Notes: a model not told the origin generated them from the sequence alone. A DNA stretch of 64,000 bases from LMUY01 sp964244585 (GCA_964244585.1 CAXTJM010000001.1:496001-560000); one strand, 5' to 3'. Positions 49,950 through 59,456 are shown, counted from the first letter of the stretch. Program-made: numbers and translations.

Positions 49950-51086
49950 ATGACGCTCCGCCGCCGCACACTGCTTGCCGCCGCCGCAGCAATCCCCGCC
50001 TTGCCAGCCTGGGCCGCGGCGGATCCGATCACCGCCGGGGTCAGCGGTCCGCTCACCGGGCCGAACGCGCAGTACGGCGCGCAGTGGAAGCGCGGCTTCG
50101 ACCTGGCGCTGGACGGCATCAACGGCGCCGGCGGCGTGAAGGGCCGGCCGATCGGCTACGTGTTCGAGGACAGCCAGTCCGACCCGCGGCAATCCATCGC
50201 GGTCGCGCAGAAATTCACCGCCGATCAGGCCATTATTATCGAATTGGGGGATTTCTCCTCACCGGCTTCCATGGCCGCCTCGCCGATCTACCAGCGGGCC
50301 AAGCTGGTGCAGTTCGGCTTCACCAACTCCCATCCGGATTTCACCAAGGGCGGCGACCACATGTGGTCGAACTCCACCAACCAGGCGGAGGAGCAGCCGC
50401 GCCTGGCGGCCTATGCGGCCAAGCTGGGCTTCAAGCGCCCGGCCGTGCTGCATCTGAACACGGATTGGGGCCGCACCGCGAAGGACGCCTTCCTGAAGGC
50501 CGCGCCCGGGCTGGGCATGGAGGTGACGACCGCCGAGGCCTACCTGTCCGCCGAGCAGGATTTCCGCCCCACTTTGGTGCGCGCGCGCGACAGCAAGGCG
50601 GACGGGCTGGTGCTGCTGTCCTACTATGCGGACGGCGCGCTGATCAGCCGGCAGGCGCGCGACAGCGGGCTCACGCTGCCGATCCTGGCCGGGACGTCCA
50701 ACTACTCGCCCAAATTCATCGAACTCGGCGGCGCGGGCGTGGAGGGCGACTACGTCATGTCCACCTTCTTCCCCGGCGACCCGCGGCCGGAGGTGCAGGA
50801 TTTCGTCAGGCGCTACCAGGCGAAATACCAGCAGGAACCGGACAGCTTCAGCGCCGGCGCCTACGACACGATGGTGCTGTTCGCCGCGCTGTGCGAGCAG
50901 TTCGGCACCACGCGGGAGGCGATGCAGACCGGCCTCATGCAAATCAAGGACGTGCCGAGCGTGATCTACGGCAAGACCACCTTCGACCCGGCCACGCGCC
51001 GGGTGCCGGCAGCCAGCTACAAGCTGCTGCTGGTGAAGGACGGCAAGTTCACCGTGTGGGACGGCACGAAGCCGGCTGCGGGGTGA
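49950..51086 (+). CDS. ABC transporter substrate-binding protein, branched-chain amino acid (LivK) type
   Basis: A 378-residue type I periplasmic binding protein with a Tat-like signal (LRRRTLLAAAAAIPALPAWA). VSGPLTGPNAQYGAQWKRGF, LDGINGAGGVKGRPIGYVFE and DSQSDPRQSIAVAQKF are family signatures. It is followed 30 bases later by its fused permease gene. The ligand may be a branched-chain amino acid, an amide or an aromatic acid; the family is broad. No such transporter is known to be specific on sequence alone. Confidence 0.88.
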   Translation: MTLRRRTLLAAAAAIPALPAWAAADPITAGVSGPLTGPNAQYGAQWKRGFDLALDGINGAGGVKGRPIGYVFEDSQSDPRQSIAVAQKFTADQAIIIELGDFSSPASMAASPIYQRAKLVQFGFTNSHPDFTKGGDHMWSNSTNQAEEQPRLAAYAAKLGFKRPAVLHLNTDWGRTAKDAFLKAAPGLGMEVTTAEAYLSAEQDFRPTLVRARDSKADGLVLLSYYADGALISRQARDSGLTLPILAGTSNYSPKFIELGGAGVEGDYVMSTFFPGDPRPEVQDFVRRYQAKYQQEPDSFSAGAYDTMVLFAALCEQFGTTREAMQTGLMQIKDVPSVIYGKTTFDPATRRVPAASYKLLLVKDGKFTVWDGTKPAAG

Positions 51087-51116
51087 AGGCGCGCGCACGT
51101 TAGGTCGTCCCTGAGC

Positions 51117-52940
51117 ATGTCCTCCTGGCTGGACTACACCATCAATGGGCTGATCATCGGCAACATCTACGCGTTGCTCGCGGTCGGGCTGGCGCTGATC
51201 TTCGGCGTGTCCCACCTGATCAACTTCGCCCACGGCTCCGTCTACGCGGTCGGCGCCTATGTCGGCTGGGCCTGCTTCACCTACCTGCACCTGCCGCTCC
51301 CGTTGACGGCGCTGGTCGTGCTGGTGGCGTGCGCGGCGCTCGGCATGGGGATCGAGCGGCTCGGCCTGCGCCCGTTGGCCGGGGCGCCGCGCATCGCGCC
51401 GCTGCTTGCCACCATCGGCATCAGCCTGGTGCTGGACCAGGTGCTGCAGATCGTCTTCACGCCGGACCCGCGCGCCCTGCCCTCGCCGCTGCCGAACTGG
51501 CGCATCCATGTCGGCGACGGCACGATCGGGGCGCTCGACCTGCTAATCGCGGCGACCGGGCTGGGCAGCGCGGCCGTGCTGTTCGGCTTCCTGCGCTTCA
51601 CCAGGCTGGGCTGGGCGGTGCGCGCCACGGCGCAGGACCGGGACGCCGCGCGGCAGATGGGCGTCGACACCGACGCGGTGAACCGCACCGTGTTCGCCAT
51701 CGCCTCGGCGCTGGGCGGCCTGTCCGGCCTGCTGGTCGGCATGTACTTCAACCACATCGACCCGGCGATGAGCTTCCAGGCCACGCTGAAGGGTGTGGTG
51801 GCGCAGGTGATCGGCGGCATGGGCAACGTGCCCGGCGCCATCGCCGGCTCGCTGCTGCTGGGCCTGACGGAAAGCTATGGCGTCGCGCTGTTCGGATCGT
51901 CCTACCGCAACCTGTTCAGCTTCGTGCTGCTGCTGCTGGTCCTGGTGCTGCGGCCGAACGGCCTGTTCGCCAGCGCCCGCGGCACGCCGCCGGAGCCGAT
52001 GACCGGCACGTTCATCGCGCCCAGCCGCGTCGTGCGGGTGCCGTCCTGGCTGGTGGCCGCATGCGTGGTGCTGGCCGCGGCGGCGCCGCTGATCCCGAAC
52101 ATCCCCTACGTGCTGCAGGTGCTGACCAATGCCTGGCTGGCGGCCATGCTCGCGATTAGCCTCACGCTGGTGGCGGGCACGCTGGGCCAGGTCTCGCTCG
52201 GCCATGCCGCGCTGCTGCTGATCGGCGCCTACGCCTCGGCGCTGCTGGCGCTGGATTCGGGCTGGCCGGTCTGGCTCAGCATTCCGGCCGCGGGCGTGCT
52301 GACGGCGCTGATCGGCACGGCGCTGGTGGTGCCGGCCTTCCGCCTGCGCTCCCACTACGTGTCCATCGCCACGCTGGGCATCGGCGAGATCGTCGGCCTG
52401 GTGATCCTGAACTGGGAGAGCCTGACCCGCGGGCCGATGGGGGTCACCAACATCCCGCCGCTTTCGATCGGCGGGGTCGAGCTGGACAGCCCGCAGGCGT
52501 CGTACTGGTGCTGCCTGGCCGTGCTGGTGGTGCTGGCACTGATGCAGTCCCGCGTGCTGCGCTCGCATCTCGGCCGCACCTTCCGCGCCATCCGGGACGA
52601 CGACGTGGCGGCGCGGGCGTATGGCATCAGCCTGGACCGCTACAAGGGGATCGCCTTCGCGGTCGCCGGCTTCTCGGCCGGGATCGCCGGCGGCATCTCC
52701 GCGCATCTGTACTCCTACATCAACAACGAGACCTTCACCTCCACCCTGTCGATCACGGCGCTGACGATGGTCATCCTGGGCGGCATGGGCAACCTGCTGG
52801 GCGCGGTGCTCGGCGCGGTAGCGTTGACGGCCCTGCCGGAGCTGTTTCGCGGCACGGCGGAGTACCGCATGCTGATCTATGGCGTGGCCTTGCTGCTGCT
52901 GATCCGGTTCCGGCCGCAAGGCGTGCTGGGCACGGCATGA
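51117..52940 (+). CDS. Fused LivH-LivM-type ABC transporter permease
   Basis: A 607-residue inner-membrane protein made of two permease halves: a LivH-like half (about 1-290; GLIIGNIYALLAVGLALIFG, LINFAHGSVYAVGAYVGW, VAQVIGGMGNVPGAIAGSLL) and a LivM-like half (about 310-607; ISLTLVAGTLGQVSLGHAAL, RTFRAIRDDDVAARAYGI, MVILGGMGNLLGAVLGAV). LivH and LivM are usually separate genes. No internal stop or ribosome-binding signal breaks the fusion. It overlaps the LivG gene by 4 bases. Confidence 0.93.
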   Translation: MSSWLDYTINGLIIGNIYALLAVGLALIFGVSHLINFAHGSVYAVGAYVGWACFTYLHLPLPLTALVVLVACAALGMGIERLGLRPLAGAPRIAPLLATIGISLVLDQVLQIVFTPDPRALPSPLPNWRIHVGDGTIGALDLLIAATGLGSAAVLFGFLRFTRLGWAVRATAQDRDAARQMGVDTDAVNRTVFAIASALGGLSGLLVGMYFNHIDPAMSFQATLKGVVAQVIGGMGNVPGAIAGSLLLGLTESYGVALFGSSYRNLFSFVLLLLVLVLRPNGLFASARGTPPEPMTGTFIAPSRVVRVPSWLVAACVVLAAAAPLIPNIPYVLQVLTNAWLAAMLAISLTLVAGTLGQVSLGHAALLLIGAYASALLALDSGWPVWLSIPAAGVLTALIGTALVVPAFRLRSHYVSIATLGIGEIVGLVILNWESLTRGPMGVTNIPPLSIGGVELDSPQASYWCCLAVLVVLALMQSRVLRSHLGRTFRAIRDDDVAARAYGISLDRYKGIAFAVAGFSAGIAGGISAHLYSYINNETFTSTLSITALTMVILGGMGNLLGAVLGAVALTALPELFRGTAEYRMLIYGVALLLLIRFRPQGVLGTA

Positions 52941-53758
52941 CCCTGTTGCAGGCGCGCGGCGTCGTCCGCAGCTTCGGCGGCGTGCACGCGGTGGCAGGCG
53001 TGGATGTGGCGGTCGCGCCGGGCGAGTTCGTCTCGATCATCGGCCCGAACGGCGCGGGCAAGACCACGCTGTTCAACCTGCTGAGCGGCCATGACGTGCC
53101 TCATGGCGGCAGCATTTCGCTCGGCGGCACGGCGATCGCCGGCTGGGCGCCGGAGCGGATCGCGGCGCTCGGCCTGGCCCGCACCTTCCAGCACGGCCGG
53201 GTGTTCGGCAACTTGACGGTGCGGGACAACGTGCTGGTCGGCGCCCACCACCGCTTGCGCGCGGCCAAGCCCCGCCTGCCGGGCCTGGGTGCGCTGGCCG
53301 AACTCGCCGCGGCGCTGATCCGGCCGCCCGCGGTCGTGCGGGAGGAGCAGGCGCTGAACGCGGATGTCGAGCGGATCGTCGCCCTGTTCGGCGACCGGCT
53401 GACGCCGCGGCTGGAGCAGCCGGCCTACGCACTCTCCTACGCCAACCGCCGGCGGGTGGAGATCGCCCGCGCCCTGGCGCTGCACCCGCGCCTGCTGTTG
53501 CTGGACGAGCCGACGGCGGGCATGAACGAGAGTGAGACGGTGGAGATGGCCGACATTATCGGCAGGCTGAAGGCCGAAGGCCATGCCATCCTGCTGATCG
53601 AGCACAAGCTGGACCTGGTCATGCGCCTGTCCGACCGGGTGATCGCCATGGATGACGGCCGGGTGATCGCCGAGGGCTCGCCCTGCGCCGTACGGGCCGA
53701 CCCGGCCGTGATCGAGGCCTATCTCGGCCACCGCGCGCTGGGGGCGCAATCGGTATGA
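52937..53758 (+). CDS. ABC transporter ATP-binding protein, LivG type
   Basis: A 273-residue ATPase. It starts MTLLQARGVVRSFGGVHAVA. Walker A is GPNGAGKTTLFNLLSG. The signature is LSYANRRRVEIARAL, a variant usual for LivG. Walker B is LLLLDEPTAGMNESE. Its length and RTFQHGRVFGNLTVRDNVLV segment agree with LivG. It overlaps both neighbours by 4 bases (ATGA), so the Liv subunits are tightly coupled. Confidence 0.92.
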   Translation: MTLLQARGVVRSFGGVHAVAGVDVAVAPGEFVSIIGPNGAGKTTLFNLLSGHDVPHGGSISLGGTAIAGWAPERIAALGLARTFQHGRVFGNLTVRDNVLVGAHHRLRAAKPRLPGLGALAELAAALIRPPAVVREEQALNADVERIVALFGDRLTPRLEQPAYALSYANRRRVEIARALALHPRLLLLDEPTAGMNESETVEMADIIGRLKAEGHAILLIEHKLDLVMRLSDRVIAMDDGRVIAEGSPCAVRADPAVIEAYLGHRALGAQSV

Positions 53759-54495
53759 CCGTGCCGTTGCTGGCGGTCGAGGGCGTGGACACGTTCTACG
53801 GTCCGGTGCAGGTGCATTTCGGGCTGACGCTACAGGTGCGGGCCGGCCAGGTGGTGTGCCTGCTGGGTGGCAATGCCAGCGGCAAGTCGACTACGATGAA
53901 GATCATCCTCGGCCTGCTGCATCCCCGTGCCGGCCGCATCCGGTTCGATGGGCAGGACATCACCGGCCTGCCCACGCCGCAGGTGATCCGCCGCGGCATC
54001 GGCAGCGTGCCAGAGGCGCGGCGGCTGTTCGGCGCCATGACGGTGCGGGAGAACCTGCTGATGGGCGCCTTCGCCCGCACCGACCGGGCGGAGGTGGCGC
54101 GCGACCTGGATCGGATGCTGGAGCTGTTCCCCCGCGTGCGGCAGCGCCTGTCGAACCGGGGCGGGACCCTGTCGGGCGGGGAGCAGCAGATGGTGGCGAT
54201 GGCGCGCGCCCTGATGGGCCGGCCCCGGCTGATCTGCATGGACGAACCGACCATGGGCCTGTCGCCCTTGTATGTGGACCGCGTGCTGGACCTGATCGGC
54301 ACGGTCAACAAGGAGGGTGTCACGGTGTTCATGGTCGAGCAGAATGCCAGCCTCGCCTTGCAGATCGCCCATTACGCCTATGTCCTGCAAACCGGGCGGA
54401 TCATCCTGCAAGGTCCGGCTGGCGAGCTTGCCCGCAATCCCAAGATCCGCGACGCCTATCTCGGCGGCCCCCACGCGAAGGACACCGCAGCATGA
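53755..54495 (+). CDS. ABC transporter ATP-binding protein, LivF type
   Basis: A 246-residue ATPase, the partner of LivG. VDTFYGPVQVHFGLTLQV is the typical start. Walker A reads GGNASGKSTTMKIILG, with Asn-Ala in place of the usual Asn-Gly. GSVPEARRLFGAMTVRENLL is a LivF signature, followed by LSGGEQQMVAMARALM and LICMDEPTMGLSPLYVDRVL. Four-base overlaps join it to LivG and to the flavoprotein gene downstream. Confidence 0.92.
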   Translation: MTVPLLAVEGVDTFYGPVQVHFGLTLQVRAGQVVCLLGGNASGKSTTMKIILGLLHPRAGRIRFDGQDITGLPTPQVIRRGIGSVPEARRLFGAMTVRENLLMGAFARTDRAEVARDLDRMLELFPRVRQRLSNRGGTLSGGEQQMVAMARALMGRPRLICMDEPTMGLSPLYVDRVLDLIGTVNKEGVTVFMVEQNASLALQIAHYAYVLQTGRIILQGPAGELARNPKIRDAYLGGPHAKDTAA

Positions 54496-55691
54496 CCCAC
54501 ATGCCCGGCCTGTTGGCGCCCACGCCGCGCCAGGCGGAGATCATGGCGATGGCGGAGGGGCTTGCGACCCGGTTCGGCCCGCGCGCCGCGCTGGGTGGTT
54601 TTCCGCACGAGAACTACCCGGCGCTGCACGCCGCCGGCTACGACCGGCTGATGATCCCGACCGCGTTCGGCGGCGGCGGGGCCGACGTGTTCGAGATGGT
54701 GCTGGCGCAGGAGGTGCTGGCGCGCGGCGACGCCTCCACCGCGCTGGTCACCGGCATGCTGATCAGCGTGCTGGGCCGCGCCTATGAGAGCCGTACCTGG
54801 CCGGAGGACGTGTTGGACGCGGTATCCCGCCGCGTCGTGGCGGATGGCGGCATGGTGAACAACTGCGTCACCGAGCCGGAGCTGGGCTCGATCTCCCGCG
54901 GCGGCGTGCCGTCGATGCGGGCCGAGCGGGCAGCGGGCGGCTGGCGGCTGTTCGGCCACAAGATCTTCGTCACCGGCGCGCCGGCGCTGGCATGGCTGGT
55001 GACGGCGGCCGTGCTGCCTCCGGAGGACGGGGCGCCGCAGGGCACGCTGTGCAGCGCCATCGTGGCAGGCGGCTCGCCCGGGCTGCGCATCGTCGACACC
55101 TGGGACGGCAGCCTGAGCCTGCGGGGCTGCGGCAACGGCGACGTGTTCTATGACGGCGTGTTCGTGCCCGACCGGCGGATCGTCGAGCGCATGGTGATCG
55201 GCGCCGCCGGGCGCAACCGGCCCGGCACCAATGGCTGGGCGCTGCCGATCGCGGCGGTGTACCTGGGCGTCGGCCAGGCCGCGCTGGATGCCGCCTGCGC
55301 CTATGCGCGGGAGCGGGTGCCCCCCTCCCTCGGCCGGCCGATTGCGGAGCAGCCGCACATCATCCAGTGGATCGGCGAGATGGAGGCGGTGCTGTCCGCC
55401 GCCCGCGCCGTGTTGCACGAGACGGCGCGCGCCTGGGTGGACCATCCGGACCTGCGGGCGAGCCTGGGCGCGCGGATCGGCATGGCGAAATACCTCTGCA
55501 CCAACGCCGCCTGCGAGGCGACGGAGAAGGCGCTGCGGGTCGCCGGCGGGTTCAGCCTGACGAAGGAGCTGCCGCTGGAACGGTATTTCCGCGACGCCCG
55601 CGCCGGCCTGTTCCAGCCGCCGCAGGACGATCTGGCATTGGGCCAAGTCGGCCGCGCGGCGTTGGCACGCGTGTCCCCACCGGCACTGTAA
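54492..55691 (+). CDS. Acyl-CoA-dehydrogenase-like flavoprotein, catalytic glutamate absent
   Basis: A 399-residue protein with the acyl-CoA dehydrogenase order: a helical N-terminus (YDRLMIPTAFGGGGADVFEM), NNCVTEPELGSISRGGVPSM for flavin contact, and a C-terminal bundle ending RYFRDARAGLFQPPQDDLAL. Where true acyl-CoA dehydrogenases have the base in YEGT, this reads LFQPPQDD. The isovaleryl-type position (NGWALPIAAVYLG) also lacks glutamate. I infer an oxygenase, an oxidase or a changed reaction. It overlaps LivF by 4 bases, so its substrate is probably what that transporter imports. Confidence 0.85.
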   Translation: MTHMPGLLAPTPRQAEIMAMAEGLATRFGPRAALGGFPHENYPALHAAGYDRLMIPTAFGGGGADVFEMVLAQEVLARGDASTALVTGMLISVLGRAYESRTWPEDVLDAVSRRVVADGGMVNNCVTEPELGSISRGGVPSMRAERAAGGWRLFGHKIFVTGAPALAWLVTAAVLPPEDGAPQGTLCSAIVAGGSPGLRIVDTWDGSLSLRGCGNGDVFYDGVFVPDRRIVERMVIGAAGRNRPGTNGWALPIAAVYLGVGQAALDAACAYARERVPPSLGRPIAEQPHIIQWIGEMEAVLSAARAVLHETARAWVDHPDLRASLGARIGMAKYLCTNAACEATEKALRVAGGFSLTKELPLERYFRDARAGLFQPPQDDLALGQVGRAALARVSPPAL

Positions 55692-55696
55692 AACCG

Positions 55697-55711
55697 TCTC
55701 CGTCCGGGAGA
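55697..55711. repeat. REP-like hairpin between convergent genes
   Basis: TCTCC-GTCCG-GGAGA, followed by GGG, is a reduced copy of the CCCTCTCC/GGGAGAGGG hairpin at 43759. It fills the 27-base gap between the acyl-CoA-dehydrogenase-like gene and mccA, which converge. Confidence 0.45.
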
Positions 55712-55718
55712 GGGTGGC

Positions 55719-57728
55719 CTAAACCGGTTCGAACGTCACCAGCTGCGTACCTTCTTCGACCATCTCGCCGACGGAAGCATGGACGGACTCGACCACGCCG
55801 TCCGCAGGTGCGTTGAGCGTGATCTCCGTCTTCATCGCTTCCAGCACCAGCAGCGCCATCCCCTTGGTGACGGGATCACCGGGCGAGACCAGCACGCGGG
55901 TCACGCGGGCGGGTATCGGCGCGGTCACCCGGTCGCTGCCCGCCGTTTCGCCACCGGGTGCGGCCAGCGGGTCGACATGGCGCAGCGTGTGACCCTGCCC
56001 GGACAACAGCACCGTCAACTCGGCACCGTCGCGCACCACACGGGCCGGCCGGGCCACGCCGTCGAGACGCAGCATGCCGCCATCCTGCGGGTCCATCGCA
56101 ACGGTGACAGCGCCATCCGGCGCATCCAGCCGCACGCCGCCCGGGCCCAGATGCGCGCGCACCATCACGGGTGCGTCCTCGGCGGCGAAATGCAAATCCT
56201 GGTAGCCGTCGCCGTTCATCCGCCAGGCATCCAGGTCCGCCCAAGGCGAGTGCGGGTCGCCGGTCTGCGCGGCGTCGGCACGGGCCCGGTCCTGCCCGTC
56301 CCGCAGAACGGCCAGGCTGGCAGCAGCCCACACGGCCGGCTCCAGCACGGCAGGCGCGGGTGACAGCACCCCCGGATGCTTGCCGATGAAGCCGGTGTCG
56401 AACCGGCCGGCGGCGAAGTCCGGATCGGCCACCACCGCGCGCAACAAAGCGAGGTTGGTCTGCACGCCCACGACCTCGTACTCCGCCAGCGCGGCCGACA
56501 TGCGGCGCAGCGCATCCGCGCGGTCTGCGCCGTGCACGATCAGCTTGGCGATCATCGGGTCGTAATTCGGCGTGATGCTGTCGCCCTGCCGCACGCCGGT
56601 ATCCACCCGCACGCCCGGCCGCTCGGCGGGTTGACGCAGATGCCGCAAACGGCCGACCGAGGGCAGGAAGTCGCGCGCCGGGTCCTCCGCATAGACCCGG
56701 GCCTCGATCGCGTGCCCGGTGATGGACAGGGCCGACTCCGCCATCGGCAACGGCTCGCCCGCAGCGACGCGAAGCTGCCATTCCACCAGGTCCAGCCCGG
56801 TGATCGCCTCGGTGACCGGGTGCTCCACCTGGAGCCTGGTGTTCATCTCCATGAAGTAGAACGCGTCACCCCCGGCCCCGCCGGCATCGACGATGAACTC
56901 GACCGTACCGGCGCCGGCATAGCCGACGGCGCGCGCGGCAGCCACGGCGGCCTCGCCCATCGCACGGCGCCGCGCCGGGTCCATGCCGGGGGCTGGCGCC
57001 TCCTCCAGCACCTTCTGGTGGCGGCGCTGCACGGAGCAGTCGCGTTCGAACAGCGAGACGGCGTTGCCATGGGTGTCGGCGAAGACCTGGATTTCGATAT
57101 GGCGCGGCGCTGTGAGGTAGCGCTCCACCAGCACCCGGTCATCGCCGAAGGACGATGCGGCCTCCCGCTGCGCACCTTCCAGCGCGGCCGCGAACGAGGC
57201 CGCGTCCGTCACCACCCGCATGCCCTTGCCGCCGCCGCCGGCACTGGCCTTGATCAATACCGGAAAGCCGATGCGCGCCGCCTCCGTCGCCAGCAGCGCT
57301 GGGTCCTGCGCCTCGCCATGGTAGCCGGGCACCAGGGGAACGCCAGCCTCCGCCATGAGCGCCTTGGCCGCGGCCTTCGACCCCATGGCGCGAATGGCGG
57401 CGGCCGGCGGGCCGATGAAGACCACCCCCGCCGCGGCGCAGGCCTCGGCGAACTCCGCGTTTTCGGACAGGAAGCCATAACCGGGATGGATCGCCTGGGC
57501 GCCGGACCGGCGGGCGACGTCCAGGATGGTGTCGCCGCGCAGGTAGCTCTCGCGGGCCGGCGCCGGGCCGATCGGCCACGCCTCGTCGGCCAGGTGGACG
57601 TGGCGGGCGGTCGCGTCCGCCTCCGAGTAGACGGCGACCGACACCACGCCCATGCGACGGGCGGTGGCGATCACGCGGCAGGCGATCTCACCCCGGTTGG
57701 CGATCAGGATCTTGCGGAACATCGCCAT
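55719..57728 (-). CDS. mccA: Methylcrotonyl-CoA carboxylase, biotin-containing alpha subunit
   Basis: A 669-residue subunit with a biotin carboxylase domain (RKILIANRGEIACRVIATAR at the start, KASAGGGGKGMRVV for ATP, NTRLQVEHPVTEAITGLDLV) and a C-terminal biotinyl domain with the biotin lysine in VLEAMKTEITLNAP. It carboxylates biotin for the beta subunit. The choice of methylcrotonyl over propionyl-CoA rests on the neighbours mccB and ivd, which make a leucine-degradation set. The ATG at 57728 overlaps the mccB stop by one base; a GTG at 57731 is possible. Confidence 0.92.
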   Translation of the reverse strand: MAMFRKILIANRGEIACRVIATARRMGVVSVAVYSEADATARHVHLADEAWPIGPAPARESYLRGDTILDVARRSGAQAIHPGYGFLSENAEFAEACAAAGVVFIGPPAAAIRAMGSKAAAKALMAEAGVPLVPGYHGEAQDPALLATEAARIGFPVLIKASAGGGGKGMRVVTDAASFAAALEGAQREAASSFGDDRVLVERYLTAPRHIEIQVFADTHGNAVSLFERDCSVQRRHQKVLEEAPAPGMDPARRRAMGEAAVAAARAVGYAGAGTVEFIVDAGGAGGDAFYFMEMNTRLQVEHPVTEAITGLDLVEWQLRVAAGEPLPMAESALSITGHAIEARVYAEDPARDFLPSVGRLRHLRQPAERPGVRVDTGVRQGDSITPNYDPMIAKLIVHGADRADALRRMSAALAEYEVVGVQTNLALLRAVVADPDFAAGRFDTGFIGKHPGVLSPAPAVLEPAVWAAASLAVLRDGQDRARADAAQTGDPHSPWADLDAWRMNGDGYQDLHFAAEDAPVMVRAHLGPGGVRLDAPDGAVTVAMDPQDGGMLRLDGVARPARVVRDGAELTVLLSGQGHTLRHVDPLAAPGGETAGSDRVTAPIPARVTRVLVSPGDPVTKGMALLVLEAMKTEITLNAPADGVVESVHASVGEMVEEGTQLVTFEPV

Positions 57729-59335
57729 CACATCCGGAACAGGCCGAAGCGGGTCGGCGGGATCGGGGCATTGAGGCTGGCCGACAGGCCCAACGCCAGG
57801 ACCCGCCGCGTGTCCGCCGGGTCGATCACGCCGTCATCCCACAGCCGGGCGGAGGAGTAGTACGGATGGCCCTGGGTCTCGTATTGCGCGCGGATCGGGG
57901 CCTTGAAGGCGTCCTCCTCTTCCGGCGCCCAAATGCCGCCCTTCGCCTCGATCGCGTCGCGGCGGATGGTGGCGAGCACGGACGCCGCCTGCTCGCCGCC
58001 CATGACGCCGATCCGCGCGTTGGGCCACATCCACAGGAAGCGGGGCGAATAGGCGCGGCCGCACATGCCGTAATTGCCGGCGCCGAAGCTGCCGCCGATC
58101 ACGATGGTGAATTTCGGCACCGCGGCGGTGGCGACGGCGGTGACCATCTTGGCGCCGTCCTTGGCGATCCCCCCGGCCTCGTATTTGCGGCCCACCATGA
58201 AGCCGGCGATGTTCTGCAGGAAGACGAGGGGGATGCCGCGCTGCGCGCAGAGTTCGATGAAATGCGCCCCCTTCTGGGCCGATTCGCTGAACAGGATGCC
58301 GTTATTAGCGACGATGCCCACCGGGTAGCCCCAGATATGGGCAAAGCCGGTGACCAGCGTGGCGCCGTACAGCCGCTTGAACTCGTCAAACTCGCTGCCG
58401 TCCACCAGCCGGGCGATCACCTCCCGCACGTCGAACGGCCGGCGGGTGTCGGTTGGGATGACCGAATACAGTTCCTTCGCATCGTAGCGGGGTGCGACGG
58501 GTTCTCGCACCGTGACGCCGGGCTGCTTCACCGTGTTGAGGCTGGCCACGATGCGCCGGGCGATGCCCAGCGCGTGGGCGTCGCTTTCGGCGTAGTGGTC
58601 CGTCACGCCGGACACCCGGCTGTGCACGTCGGCACCGCCGAGGTCCTCGGCCGTCACCACCTCGCCGGTCGCGGCCTTCACCAGCGGCGGGCCGGCCAGG
58701 AAGATGGTGCCCTGGTTGCGGACGATGATGCTCTCGTCGCACATGGCCGGCACGTAGGCGCCGCCTGCGGTGCAGGACCCCATGACCACCGCGATCTGCG
58801 CGATGCCCTGCGCGGACATGTTGGCCTGGTTGAAGAAGATGCGGCCGAAATGGTCGCGGTCCGGGAACACCTCGTCCTGGTTCGGCAGGTTGGCGCCGCC
58901 GCTATCCACCAGGTAGACGCAGGGCAGCCGGTTCTGCATCGCGATCTCCTGCGCCCGCAGGTGCTTCTTCACGGTGAGCGGGTAATAGGATCCGCCTTTG
59001 ACCGTCGCGTCGTTGGCCACCACCATGCACTCGCGCCCGGCAATGCGGCCGATGCCGGTGATGATGCCGGCAGAGGGCACCTCCCCGCCATACAGCCCGT
59101 GCGCGGCGAGCTGGCCCACTTCCAGGAACGCCGATGCCGGGTCGATCAAGGCGCGGATGCGGTCGCGCGGCAACAGCTTGCCGCGGGACAAGTGCCGCTC
59201 CCGCGAGGCCGCCCCACCACCGTCCCGCACGCGGTCGGCCACCCGGCGGAGGTCGGCGACCAACTCCACCATCGCAGCCTCGCTGGCACGGGCGTCAGGG
59301 GAGCGCAGGTCGAGATTGGTTTCGAGGGTGGGCAC
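57728..59335 (-). CDS. mccB: Methylcrotonyl-CoA carboxylase, carboxyltransferase beta subunit
   Basis: A 535-residue carboxyltransferase. GGGAASRERHLSRGKLLPRD, GGSYYPLTVKKHLRAQEIA, CVYLVDSGGANLPNQDEVFP, GGAYVPAMCDESIIV and IGGSFGAGNYGMCGRAYSP are highly typical of MccB rather than PccB. It transfers carboxyl from biotin to 3-methylcrotonyl-CoA in leucine catabolism. The start is a GTG at 59335 preceded by a purine tract. It sits between ivd, separated by a REP-like spacer, and mccA. Confidence 0.95.
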   Translation of the reverse strand: MPTLETNLDLRSPDARASEAAMVELVADLRRVADRVRDGGGAASRERHLSRGKLLPRDRIRALIDPASAFLEVGQLAAHGLYGGEVPSAGIITGIGRIAGRECMVVANDATVKGGSYYPLTVKKHLRAQEIAMQNRLPCVYLVDSGGANLPNQDEVFPDRDHFGRIFFNQANMSAQGIAQIAVVMGSCTAGGAYVPAMCDESIIVRNQGTIFLAGPPLVKAATGEVVTAEDLGGADVHSRVSGVTDHYAESDAHALGIARRIVASLNTVKQPGVTVREPVAPRYDAKELYSVIPTDTRRPFDVREVIARLVDGSEFDEFKRLYGATLVTGFAHIWGYPVGIVANNGILFSESAQKGAHFIELCAQRGIPLVFLQNIAGFMVGRKYEAGGIAKDGAKMVTAVATAAVPKFTIVIGGSFGAGNYGMCGRAYSPRFLWMWPNARIGVMGGEQAASVLATIRRDAIEAKGGIWAPEEEDAFKAPIRAQYETQGHPYYSSARLWDDGVIDPADTRRVLALGLSASLNAPIPPTRFGLFRM

Positions 59336-59350
59336 TATTCTGCCTTCCTG

Positions 59351-59436
59351 CTCCCTCTCCTTTTGGGAGAGGGCTGGCCTGCACGATCGTGCTTGGAACC
59401 CTTACCCAACCCGCTCCCAAGGGGAGAGGGTTTTTT
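59351..59436. repeat. REP-like element between ivd and mccB
   Basis: CCCTCTCC-TTTTG-GGAGAGGG (59353-59373) and CTCCC-AAG-GGGAG (59414-59426) are two hairpins of the same family as at 43759. A perfect 12-base palindrome GCACGATCGTGC (59381-59392) sits between them, and a six-T run follows on the plus strand. The element occupies most of the 121-base spacer. Confidence 0.65.
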
Positions 59437-59456
59437 GGAGGTGCAGGGCGACACCA

